From Parascardovia denticolens DSM 10105 = JCM 12538 (lineage in GTDB: Bacteria > Actinomycetota > Actinomycetes > Actinomycetales > Bifidobacteriaceae), in the NCBI RefSeq assembly GCF_001042675.1, contig NZ_AP012333.1:1054001-1118000 (forward strand): a DNA stretch of 64,000 nucleotides, written 5' to 3'. The notes below the pieces were generated by a model, which saw only the letters and a list, made by a program, of their open reading frames with translations, searched no databases and was not told the DNA's origin. Below are positions 28,324 through 35,852 of the stretch, piece after piece (positions within the stretch are counted from its first letter, which is position 1; every line of letters starts with the position of its first letter). A program made the translations under genes and the position numbers.

Positions 28324-30654
28324 TCACCGCCGGTAAGCAGCTTGAGACATACTGGCCGAAGAAAGATGTCGAGGGCCTGAGCCCGCAGCCGCGGTCGGAG
28401 ACTGCGCGTTCCCATGCCTTTCTTCTATCCACTGTTTGACCTTCTCCCGCATGGAATCACAGTTGAGTATTCCGTAGGCGAACCCTTTGCGTAAGAGCTC
28501 GACCGGCACATACTCGTCGTATTTATCGAAGATAGGCACCTCCTTGGGGTAGAGAAGGTCGCTGGGTTTGAAGCCCTTGTTCACCTCTTCCTTGACGACC
28601 CGATAGAAATCGTCTTCGTCGCCGTCCATGGAGAACTGGATGAAGAAGGGACGGGAGGAATCCAGCTTCTTCAATCCCAGCCGCGGGGCGCACCTGATTT
28701 TGAGGAAACGCTCCAAAGCCAGGAAAGAGTAAGTCCCCATCCAAGGCAAAAGACACCACATTTTTCCCCCAAGATGGATGAGATGCCGGTTTTCGGCGCC
28801 GGACTGGATGGCGGTCCTGCGGGCCTGATCCAGCCTGGCTACGGCGTTGCTCATCAGATAAGGGTAAGCGGTCTCTTCCTGCAAGACCCGCCTCATCCGT
28901 TCCAGGATGCGGTCGTGGATGTCCCCCGGGCATTGGCCGAAGTAGGCGGGGACCCTCCCCTTGATGGCGTCCACATAGACGACGTGCTTCTTCACATCCA
29001 CATCGCAGACCAACCACACGCGGCCAGCTATGGCGATTTTCTCTCCTGGGGGCGGAGGCTGGACGGTCGTCCCCAACTCCTGGGATTGGTAACGGACGGT
29101 GAATTCTTCGTTTTCCTGGAAAACGCCGTAGAACTTGAAGGAATTGACGACCCTCTCCCCTTTGAGGCCTATGATGAGGCCCCCTTGAGGGGTCGTTTGT
29201 ATGTGTCCGATCTGGATGAGGTGCCTCAAAAGCAGGCGGTAATCATCCTGGCTGATCCGGTGGAAGTAGGTCAGGTTCAGCACCTGGGAGGCCAAAGCGG
29301 CCGGGGACAGTTCCCCATTGGAAGCCAGGGTGCTCATGGTCTGATGATAGAGGAGGCTGAAAGGCAGGCGGTCCAGCCGGGGCGGCTCCACCCAATTCTC
29401 TTCCAGATAAAGCTGGATCAAGGCGATGCCTTGCAGGAGTTTCCACGGTATGGTGGCCGGAAGCAGAGCCCGGATCTCAGGCTCGTCCTCCCGCATGACG
29501 AACCACATCTGCGAAGGTTGCCCCCGCCTGCCGGTCCGGCCCATCCTTTGCAGGAAAGAGGAGACGGTCCAAGGAGCGTCGATTTGAAAGGCCCTTTCCA
29601 GCTTGCCGATGTCGATTCCCAGCTCCAAGGTGGAGGTGGTGACCGTCGTATAGATCTGTTCCGGATCTTTCATGAGCATCTCGGCCGTCTCCCGGTAGGA
29701 GGCGGAGAGATTCCCATGGTGGATGAGGAAGCGGTCCGCCTCATGGTTCAGCTCGCAGTAATGCCGCAGCTCATTGGTCACGGACTCGCATTCTTCCCGC
29801 GAGTTGACGAAGACCAGACATTTCTTTCCACGCGTATGCTCGAAGATATAGGCCAAGCCGGGATCGGCGGCTTGAGGGGCCTTGTCGGTCGGCTTTTCCT
29901 GCAGGTGGGCGGCCGAGGCTATCTGCCTGCCTCCAGCGGTTTGCTCGTCTTTCACATAGAAGTGTTCCATGGACAGCTGCCAGGTCGATTTCGGGGACTC
30001 GAATCGGGGAATGGCGGTTTTGCGTCCCGTTCCTGCCGACAGGAATTCCCCGGTTTTCTCCGGATCCCCCATGGTCGCCGAAAGCCCGATCCGGCGCGGG
30101 TTGACCTGTGCCAGGCGGGATAGGCGTTCAATCAGGCAGAGGGTCTGCCCGCCCCTGTCCCCTCTAAGCAGGGAATGCACCTCATCGATGACCACGTAGC
30201 GCAGGTCCCCGAAAAGGCGGGGGATGGCCATGTGTTTATGCATCACCATGGATTCCAAGGATTCAGGGGTGATCTGCAGAATACCGGAAGGGTTCCTCAT
30301 CAACCTGTCCTTATGGGATTGGGACACGTCCCCATGCCAATGCCAGACAGGGATCCCTGCCTGATCGCACAGCTCGTTCAGACGGAGGAACTGGTCGTTG
30401 ATGAGGGCTTTCAGAGGACCGATATAGAGACAGCCGATGGAGGCCGGCGGCCGCTCCCAGAATTCGCTGATGATGGGGAAAAAGGCGGCTTCCGTCTTGC
30501 CGGAGGCGGTGGAGGCGGTGAGGAGGAGGTTGTCATCGGAGTTGAAGATCACGTCGGCCGCGGCGACCTGCACGGCCCGTAGATTCCTCCAGCCGTTCCG
30601 ATAGATGAAATCCTGCACGAAAGGCGCGTACCTGTCAAAGACGTCCATATTCAC
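28324..30654 (-). CDS. sngC: DEAD/DEAH-box helicase, Shango SngC-like (Lhr/BrxHI type)
   Basis: A 776-residue superfamily 2 helicase. Motif I is TASTASGKTEA (about 46-56), motif II IDEVHSLL, motif III GLSATMG, motif V TSTLELGIDIG and motif VI QRMGRTGRRG. The DEVH box plus the ratchet and long C-terminal half place it with Lhr-like helicases such as BrxHI of type 2 BREX. Together with the two upstream genes (DUF2791 ATPase, TerB-domain protein) it matches the three-gene anti-phage system Shango, in the same order. It is read last, 108 bases after the ATPase gene. No break or missing helicase motif was seen, so it should be functional. Confidence 0.88.
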   Translation of the reverse strand: MNMDVFDRYAPFVQDFIYRNGWRNLRAVQVAAADVIFNSDDNLLLTASTASGKTEAAFFPIISEFWERPPASIGCLYIGPLKALINDQFLRLNELCDQAGIPVWHWHGDVSQSHKDRLMRNPSGILQITPESLESMVMHKHMAIPRLFGDLRYVVIDEVHSLLRGDRGGQTLCLIERLSRLAQVNPRRIGLSATMGDPEKTGEFLSAGTGRKTAIPRFESPKSTWQLSMEHFYVKDEQTAGGRQIASAAHLQEKPTDKAPQAADPGLAYIFEHTRGKKCLVFVNSREECESVTNELRHYCELNHEADRFLIHHGNLSASYRETAEMLMKDPEQIYTTVTTSTLELGIDIGKLERAFQIDAPWTVSSFLQRMGRTGRRGQPSQMWFVMREDEPEIRALLPATIPWKLLQGIALIQLYLEENWVEPPRLDRLPFSLLYHQTMSTLASNGELSPAALASQVLNLTYFHRISQDDYRLLLRHLIQIGHIQTTPQGGLIIGLKGERVVNSFKFYGVFQENEEFTVRYQSQELGTTVQPPPPGEKIAIAGRVWLVCDVDVKKHVVYVDAIKGRVPAYFGQCPGDIHDRILERMRRVLQEETAYPYLMSNAVARLDQARRTAIQSGAENRHLIHLGGKMWCLLPWMGTYSFLALERFLKIRCAPRLGLKKLDSSRPFFIQFSMDGDEDDFYRVVKEEVNKGFKPSDLLYPKEVPIFDKYDEYVPVELLRKGFAYGILNCDSMREKVKQWIEERHGNAQSPTAAAGSGPRHLSSASMSQAAYRR

Positions 30655-30762
30655 CTGCCTTCATTATGCCCGTCACGTTCGTTATATCCGTCATGCCCGT
30701 TAAATCGCTGTTCCCGTTGAATCCATCATATCCGTTCGCCTTTGCCCTTCGCCACGTCCCCG

Positions 30763-32082
30763 TCAGATCTGGAATTGGGCGAACTCATCCTGTCCACCCT
30801 CTTCGAGGATCGGGTTCTGGGCGTAAGTGAAATCGTCGGATTTCATGACCTCTTCCAAGCCCAACCCCGGATTCTGATAGAGGATATCCAGCAATTCGAT
30901 GAAGTCCCGGATGACTTCCCTAGGGGTGATATGTCTGTCCGCCCCGATGCGGCCGAACTCCACTTGGATGAAACGGGCAAGGTCCTGATCGGTCAACCTC
31001 TGGTCGTAGCCGTACAGGCCGGCGTGGATGGAAGCCAGCTTCCCCACCAAGACCAGCATCTCCTCATAGGTCAGAGGCTCCAGATGGATGACCGGGGCCA
31101 AAAGGTCCCGATGCTCTCCCCCGAAACGCCCGGTCGCCAACCGCGAGCGCAAGGCCTCGTAGCTGTAAACCCCCCTGCGCCTGTCTTCCATGCATTCCGG
31201 AGTCCCGGACATGATGACCCCCAGATAATGGGCCTTGCCTTGCATGGCGTCGTTATACATGGTCAGGATCTTCTCGTAATTATTCTGCCGGGTGATGGAA
31301 TTGGGGATCTTATAGATGTTGACCAGCTCATCGATGAGGATGAGCATGCCGGCATACCCGGCCCCTTTGAGGAAGGCGGCGAAGACTTTCAAATAGTCGT
31401 ACCAGTCGTCGTCCGTGATGATGACGTTCACCCCCAGCTCTTGCCTAGCTTCGGTCTTGGTCTGGTATTCGCCCCTGAACCATTTGACCACTTTGGCCTT
31501 GGTCTCGTCATCCTGGCCTAGGTAGGCGTGATAGTAGAGGGTGAGCAGGCGGGCGAAATCGAAGCCGTGGACCAGGTCGTTGAGTTCGTAGATGGCATCC
31601 GAGATGGCCTTATCCACAAGGCCTCCCAAGCTGGGGTCGGCCAAAGACAAGCCCTCCCGGTCCATCACCTCCTTCTGGACCTGGTTGATCCAACGGTCCA
31701 AGACCAGGGTCAGGGCTCCTCCTTCGGGCCGGGTCTTGGTGGACATGTTCTGGACCAACTCCTTGTAGGTGGCCAAGCCTTGGCCGCGCGTGCCCTGAAG
31801 CCGCCGTTCCGGGGAAAGGTCGGCGTCGACCACCACGAAGTTCTTGGCCATGACATAGTTGCGGATGGTCTGCAGGAGGAAGCTTTTCCCGGCCCCGTAG
31901 CGGCCGACGACGAAGCGGAAGGAAGCCCCTCCCTCCGCGATGATGTCGGCATCATGAAGGAGGGCGTCGATCTCATTCTTCCGACCCACCGTGATGTAAG
32001 GCAGGCCAAGACGAGGCACGACGCCGCCTTTGAGCGAGTTGATCAAAGCCTGGCCAATGCGCCGAGGAACCGTTGCCCCCAT
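30763..32082 (-). CDS. sngB: DUF2791 P-loop ATPase, Shango SngB-like (BrxD type)
   Basis: 439 residues of the DUF2791/BREX ATP-binding family. Walker A is GRYGAGKSF (60-68) and Walker B LILIDELVNIY (about 255-265). The N terminus PRRIGQALINSLKGGVVPRLGLPYITVGR is the family hallmark, and MSGTPECMEDRRRGVYSYEALRSRL is another strongly conserved block. Related BrxD proteins act with an Lhr-type helicase in BREX. Here it sits between the TerB-domain gene (64 bases upstream) and the helicase gene, the SngA-SngB-SngC arrangement. Expected to power or gate the complex on invading DNA, which is inference. Confidence 0.88.
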   Translation of the reverse strand: MGATVPRRIGQALINSLKGGVVPRLGLPYITVGRKNEIDALLHDADIIAEGGASFRFVVGRYGAGKSFLLQTIRNYVMAKNFVVVDADLSPERRLQGTRGQGLATYKELVQNMSTKTRPEGGALTLVLDRWINQVQKEVMDREGLSLADPSLGGLVDKAISDAIYELNDLVHGFDFARLLTLYYHAYLGQDDETKAKVVKWFRGEYQTKTEARQELGVNVIITDDDWYDYLKVFAAFLKGAGYAGMLILIDELVNIYKIPNSITRQNNYEKILTMYNDAMQGKAHYLGVIMSGTPECMEDRRRGVYSYEALRSRLATGRFGGEHRDLLAPVIHLEPLTYEEMLVLVGKLASIHAGLYGYDQRLTDQDLARFIQVEFGRIGADRHITPREVIRDFIELLDILYQNPGLGLEEVMKSDDFTYAQNPILEEGGQDEFAQFQI

Positions 32083-32145
32083 GATGCCCCTTTGGAATCG
32101 TCGATAGATTTTCGAACATTTGTTCTATTTTATCAAAAGCCTTCG

Positions 32146-33888
32146 TCATCCATCCAAACCGTAGTGTTCGGCCAAATCCCGCCGATAATCGTCCACGATC
32201 CGCGCTTGCGGATCGGGTTCTATCACCGTATCGGAGAAGAATTCGAACAGATGGTCATTGATCGAATCCACGAGGATCGATTCCATGAGCCCCTCTTGGG
32301 AAAGCCAGGAGAGGTCCTCGCCGGCCAAGAGGCAGCGCAGGTAGCGGTCTTCCTCTTCCGTCAAGCCCCATTCGTCCTTTCCTCCGCCAGAATCCACGGC
32401 TTCTTCGAAAGTCTCGACTTCGTCAGGTGTCAAAAGCTCGTGTTGCCTATCCTCTGCGTCCTCTTCCTCCTCTATATCTTCTTCCTCATCGACGATGAGC
32501 TTGTCCCGAGTGAGGGCGGAGTCCTGGCGGATGGCGTCCAAACGGGAGAAATCAATGGTAATCCGCCGGGCCTGCGCCCGTCGCCTCTCTTCCAGGACGG
32601 CCTCTTTCTCCTCCAAGGCCAAAGAGGAGATCCACCGCGGCAAGGAGGACGAAGAAGGGGACGGATCGTCCCGGGCGAGGAGGGCCAGGAGGCCAGTGAG
32701 GAGATTGGCGACTTTCCCTCGTTTCTTGCGCGTGGCCGGATAGGAGGTCACGGTCCAGGAGCCCTGATGGAAACGATAAAGACGCAGAGGGTCCCAGTCC
32801 ACATCGAAAGTCCGGCCATCCTTCCGGGCGTAAAAGAGATAGCGACGGAAGGGGAAATAAGGTTCCACGGTTCGAGGGCCGAAGTAATCGTCGAAAAGGC
32901 TGGATTTCCGCCGACGCCGGTAGTGGTCGGCCATCCCCCGCCAGACTCGGGCCACCACCGCTTGGACCAGCCCCTCATCCTCGCGGGCGGCCCCGTCGAG
33001 CAGGGCGCGTTCGTCTTTGGCCGCCAAACCAGCCAAGGCAGAGAAAAGCTCCCCATCCTCATGCCGATCAGGGTCGCGGACCAAGAAAAGCTCCCCGTCC
33101 CAGACCTCGTCAGGGCCAGGCCTATCATCACCTAAATTCTCCCGCTCCCCCTCCGACCGATACTGAAGCCGGAAATCCTTCAAGAGCTGGTTGGCGTCGA
33201 AGAAGGCGGAAGGATCCAAAGCCCGGTAATCATCCACCAATTCTCGTAAACGGGCATATCCTTCCTCCACCCCACCCACGCCTACCAGATTGATCAACTC
33301 GCTGGCATAGAGCTGGGCGAAAGTCGTGGATTCAGCCTGCTTCTCCCCTTTCCTCCAGCGGGAGCGCCAGCCGAAATACCCGCGCAATTCGGGGGAAGAA
33401 AGGCTTTTATAAGACGGCCGTTGATGGAAGACGGGCAGGGGGTACAGATAGTCGTCCTCATAGTCCGCCATGAGGAGGGCTTCCTGATAGAAGATGTGCT
33501 CCGGGGTCCTGAACCCTTTGAACCATTTGCCCCCTTGAATCTCCAAAGAACGCATGGCTTGGATCTTCGCAGGAATCTCCACCGCAGCCGACCGCTGTGA
33601 CCTGCCAATCGGCCTGCCATAAGCGCCCGCGGACCTGTGGTAAACGCCGTCCGATCCGCCAAAGCCGCCTATCGATCCGTCTTGAGTGGCGGCCTGTCGG
33701 TTCTGATCGGCGATTGACCGGGCATGAGGATAATAACTCGACAGGTCAGGCGCTTCCTGGCCGGCCGTCGGAGGAAGGGGCGGGGTGTCAGAATCCGAAT
33801 CCACCTCATCGATCCTGCCGGTCGGACGGTCAGGAACAGGCTGATCATGATAGTAGCCATGGGAAAAGGAATCCATGACCTTATCCAT
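32146..33888 (-). CDS. sngA: TerB-N/TerB-C domain protein, Shango SngA-like
   Basis: 580 residues. After a polar, proline-rich N-terminal stretch, the TerB-N region shows MADYEDDYLYPLPVF, PSYKSLSSPELRGYFGWRSRWRKG and YASELINLVGV at about 140-205. An acidic linker (EEEDIEEEEDAED) leads to a TerB-C region at about 500-578 with LTEEEDRYLRCLLAG, LVDSINDHLFEFFSDTVIE and IVDDYRRDLAEHYG. This domain pair next to a DUF2791 ATPase and an Lhr-like helicase is characteristic of the Shango defence system. The gene is first in the operon; repeats and a dyad lie in its promoter region. Exact molecular role of the TerB partner is not established from sequence. Confidence 0.85.
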   Translation of the reverse strand: MDKVMDSFSHGYYHDQPVPDRPTGRIDEVDSDSDTPPLPPTAGQEAPDLSSYYPHARSIADQNRQAATQDGSIGGFGGSDGVYHRSAGAYGRPIGRSQRSAAVEIPAKIQAMRSLEIQGGKWFKGFRTPEHIFYQEALLMADYEDDYLYPLPVFHQRPSYKSLSSPELRGYFGWRSRWRKGEKQAESTTFAQLYASELINLVGVGGVEEGYARLRELVDDYRALDPSAFFDANQLLKDFRLQYRSEGERENLGDDRPGPDEVWDGELFLVRDPDRHEDGELFSALAGLAAKDERALLDGAAREDEGLVQAVVARVWRGMADHYRRRRKSSLFDDYFGPRTVEPYFPFRRYLFYARKDGRTFDVDWDPLRLYRFHQGSWTVTSYPATRKKRGKVANLLTGLLALLARDDPSPSSSSLPRWISSLALEEKEAVLEERRRAQARRITIDFSRLDAIRQDSALTRDKLIVDEEEDIEEEEDAEDRQHELLTPDEVETFEEAVDSGGGKDEWGLTEEEDRYLRCLLAGEDLSWLSQEGLMESILVDSINDHLFEFFSDTVIEPDPQARIVDDYRRDLAEHYGLDG

Positions 33889-33905
33889 ACCTAAATGCTA
33901 TATGC

Positions 33906-33919
33906 CATATCACGATATG
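33906..33919. promoter_or_regulatory. Dyad just upstream of the Shango operon
   Basis: CATATC-AC-GATATG, a 6-base perfect dyad, ends about 18 bases before the sngA start codon on the operon strand, in the region where a repressor site would overlap the promoter or leader. Confidence 0.35.
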
Positions 33920-33926
33920 CCTATCC

Positions 33927-33977
33927 TTGATAGTTCTATAGTCCCAATAGTTCTACAATCCTGATAGCTCTCCAGTG
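33927..33977. repeat. Three tandem imperfect 17-base repeats upstream of sngA
   Basis: Units at 33927-33943, 33944-33960 and 33961-33977 follow the pattern YYRATAGYTCTMYARTS (for example TTGATAGTTCTATAGTC). They are exactly in phase with no spacer and lie 39-89 bases upstream of the sngA start. Their spacing is compatible with multiple protein-binding sites. Too few and too short for a CRISPR array. Confidence 0.55.
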
Positions 33978-34058
33978 GTCCTGAAACTCCTGATACTCCT
34001 CGAAGCCCTTGCCAGCTGGACCCTGGACCACTGAGCCGCTAAACCGCCGAGCCGCGCC

Positions 34059-34874
34059 TTAGGATAAACGAAGATAAGTCTCCCGGTCCACCGGCTCCAG
34101 CCATTCGTTCTCCAGGTCCTCTCCCGGACGCATGAAAGCCAGGTGAGAGAACCAGCTATGCGGGGCGGCCCCATGCCAGTGTTTGGCGTTGGCGGGGATG
34201 AAGGCCACGTCGCCGGGGAGCATCGCCACCGGGTCCTGACCCTCGATCTGATAGTACCCACGGCCGCCCACGGCGATCAGCATCTGACCGCCGCCCTGGG
34301 AAGCGTGATGCACATGCCAGTGATTGATGCATCCCGGCTCGAAAGTCACGTTCGCAATGGGGACCCCCTCCGCCTGGACGGGGGCCAGGTAGCTCTGCCC
34401 TTCAAAATATTGGGCGTTGGCGTCATTGGTATCGCCAACGGGGAAGAAGATGGTCTTGGCGTAATCCTCCAAGCTCGTCGTTTCGTCGCAGGCTGGCTTA
34501 TCTTGGTCGGCTTTGCCCTGGCCGGCCTCCGCCTCCGCTTGGTCAGCCCGATCGTCGTTCCAGACCTGCTTGGCCAGATTGAAGGCGGCCCAAGCGACGG
34601 GCCACCCGGCGTAAAAAGCCGCATGGGTGATGATGGCAGCGATCTCGGTCTTGCTAATCCCATTGGCCTTGCCCGACTTTAGATGGGCCAAGAGTGAGGA
34701 ATCAGCCAGTCCCCTGCCAATGAAAACGGAAATGGTGATGATGGACCGGGCTTTCAGACTGATGTCCTCATTGTTCCATTCTTCGCCGAAAAGGACATCA
34801 TCATTGAGATGAGCGAATTGAGGGGCGAAATCCCCCAGCCTGTCCCGACCAGCAGTTTGTACGATCTTCGCCAT
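34059..34874 (-). CDS. Carboxymuconolactone decarboxylase-like / cupin fusion protein
   Basis: 271 residues with two domains. Residues about 1-115 form a CMD (AhpD-fold) domain with RSIITISVFIGRG, and a KTEIAAIITHAAFYAGWPVAW segment; the AhpD-type CxxC pair is not seen, so peroxide reduction is doubtful. After an acidic linker, residues about 145-260 form a cupin with metal ligands in HWHVHHASQGGGQ and PANAKHWHG. Such fusions are common in gut bacteria; function is unknown, perhaps detoxification of small carbonyl or lactone compounds. A strong AGGAGG precedes the ATG. It is upstream of the Shango operon on the same strand but separated by about 170 bases. Confidence 0.87.
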   Translation of the reverse strand: MAKIVQTAGRDRLGDFAPQFAHLNDDVLFGEEWNNEDISLKARSIITISVFIGRGLADSSLLAHLKSGKANGISKTEIAAIITHAAFYAGWPVAWAAFNLAKQVWNDDRADQAEAEAGQGKADQDKPACDETTSLEDYAKTIFFPVGDTNDANAQYFEGQSYLAPVQAEGVPIANVTFEPGCINHWHVHHASQGGGQMLIAVGGRGYYQIEGQDPVAMLPGDVAFIPANAKHWHGAAPHSWFSHLAFMRPGEDLENEWLEPVDRETYLRLS

Positions 34875-34953
34875 CTTGACCTCCTACCGAAAACGATGGA
34901 CGAGGAGGGAAATCACGGATACGCTTTCCAGCGGACCCATCCCCGAACGATTG

Positions 34954-34979
34954 TCAGGATTCCGATAGAGGAATCCTGA
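34954..34979. repeat. Perfect 10-base inverted repeat
   Basis: TCAGGATTCC and GGAATCCTGA flank a six-base loop, 69 bases past the acetyltransferase stop. There is no U-run on the minus strand, so it may be a weak terminator or an RNA 3' stabiliser. Confidence 0.5.
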
Positions 34980-35047
34980 ACAGAATTCTAGAACCAACCG
35001 GCGCTTTCCGTCAAAAGCATAGCTAGGAAAAGAACAGTCCCACGACC

Positions 35048-35752
35048 TTATTCAGCCTCGAAAAGGTCACTCATTCCGTCCTCTTCGGTGATGGGCCGGA
35101 TCGGACGGCAAGGATCCCCAAAGGCCACCATGCCGGAGGGGATATCCCTGGTGACCACGCTGCCGGCGCCGATGACGCAACCTTCGCCTATGGTCACCCC
35201 TCCGCAGACGGTCACGTTTCCGGCTATCCAGCAGTTATCCGAGATAACGATGGGCTTGGCATACTCATGGTCGGTCATCTGCCCCCGGGCATTGCGGTAA
35301 AGGTTGCGGTCCTGGAAGCGGAGGGGATGCACCGGGGTCAAGAGGGAGACGTTCGGCCCGATGAAAACGTTGCGCCCGATGGTCATCGGGCAGCAATCCA
35401 GGCAGGTGAAATTGAAGTTGGCGTAGCTGTTTTCGCCAATGCTCGTGAAGCATCCGTAATCGAATTGGACGGGCCCTTGCAGGAAGACGTTCTCTCCTTG
35501 CAGGTCCAGCCACCCTTGGAGGATTCGCTGGCGGCGGGGGTCCGTCTCATCCAAGCCGTTGTACTCCCTGCTCAGGTTATGCGAGCGGACGCGCAAGGCG
35601 ACCAGCCGGGGGTCGGCGGGGTCGTAAATTCTGCCTGCAAGCATCTTCTCCTGCTCTTGGGTTGATTCAGGAAGGCCGGAAAAATCAAGAAGACCAAGAA
35701 AATCAGGGGAATCGGGGGTAGAGGGGACTGCGACATCTGTTGTCATGCCCAT
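35048..35752 (-). CDS. Sugar O-acetyltransferase (maltose/galactoside acetyltransferase family)
   Basis: Left-handed beta-helix acetyl-CoA transferase. The N-terminal MLAGRIYDPADPRLVALR corresponds to the family's MLAGELYDPxDPEL entry motif, and the hexapeptide region includes GENSYANFNFTCLDCCPMTIG, the catalytic histidine in TPVHPL and the C-terminal IGAGSVVTRDIPSGMVAFGDPCRPIRPI. Length is about 234 from the ATG at 35752. A longer reading from TTG at 35779 is unlikely. An extra 30 residues before the family start are low in conservation. It is divergent from the copper ATPase gene, with about 100 bases between. Confidence 0.9.
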   Translation of the reverse strand: MGMTTDVAVPSTPDSPDFLGLLDFSGLPESTQEQEKMLAGRIYDPADPRLVALRVRSHNLSREYNGLDETDPRRQRILQGWLDLQGENVFLQGPVQFDYGCFTSIGENSYANFNFTCLDCCPMTIGRNVFIGPNVSLLTPVHPLRFQDRNLYRNARGQMTDHEYAKPIVISDNCWIAGNVTVCGGVTIGEGCVIGAGSVVTRDIPSGMVAFGDPCRPIRPITEEDGMSDLFEAE

Positions 35753-35852
35753 CAGTCTATCAGATTTCACGGAATGCAAAATCGGGGAAGGTTTCCGCTT
35801 CGTCTCGTTTGACTAGAGTGTTCTTCCTAGACAGCAAGGAGGTCTTATTTTT

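Noticed and set aside
33927-33977. Possible CRISPR array
   Set aside because: Units are 17 bases, contiguous without spacers, imperfect and only three in number; no cas genes are present.
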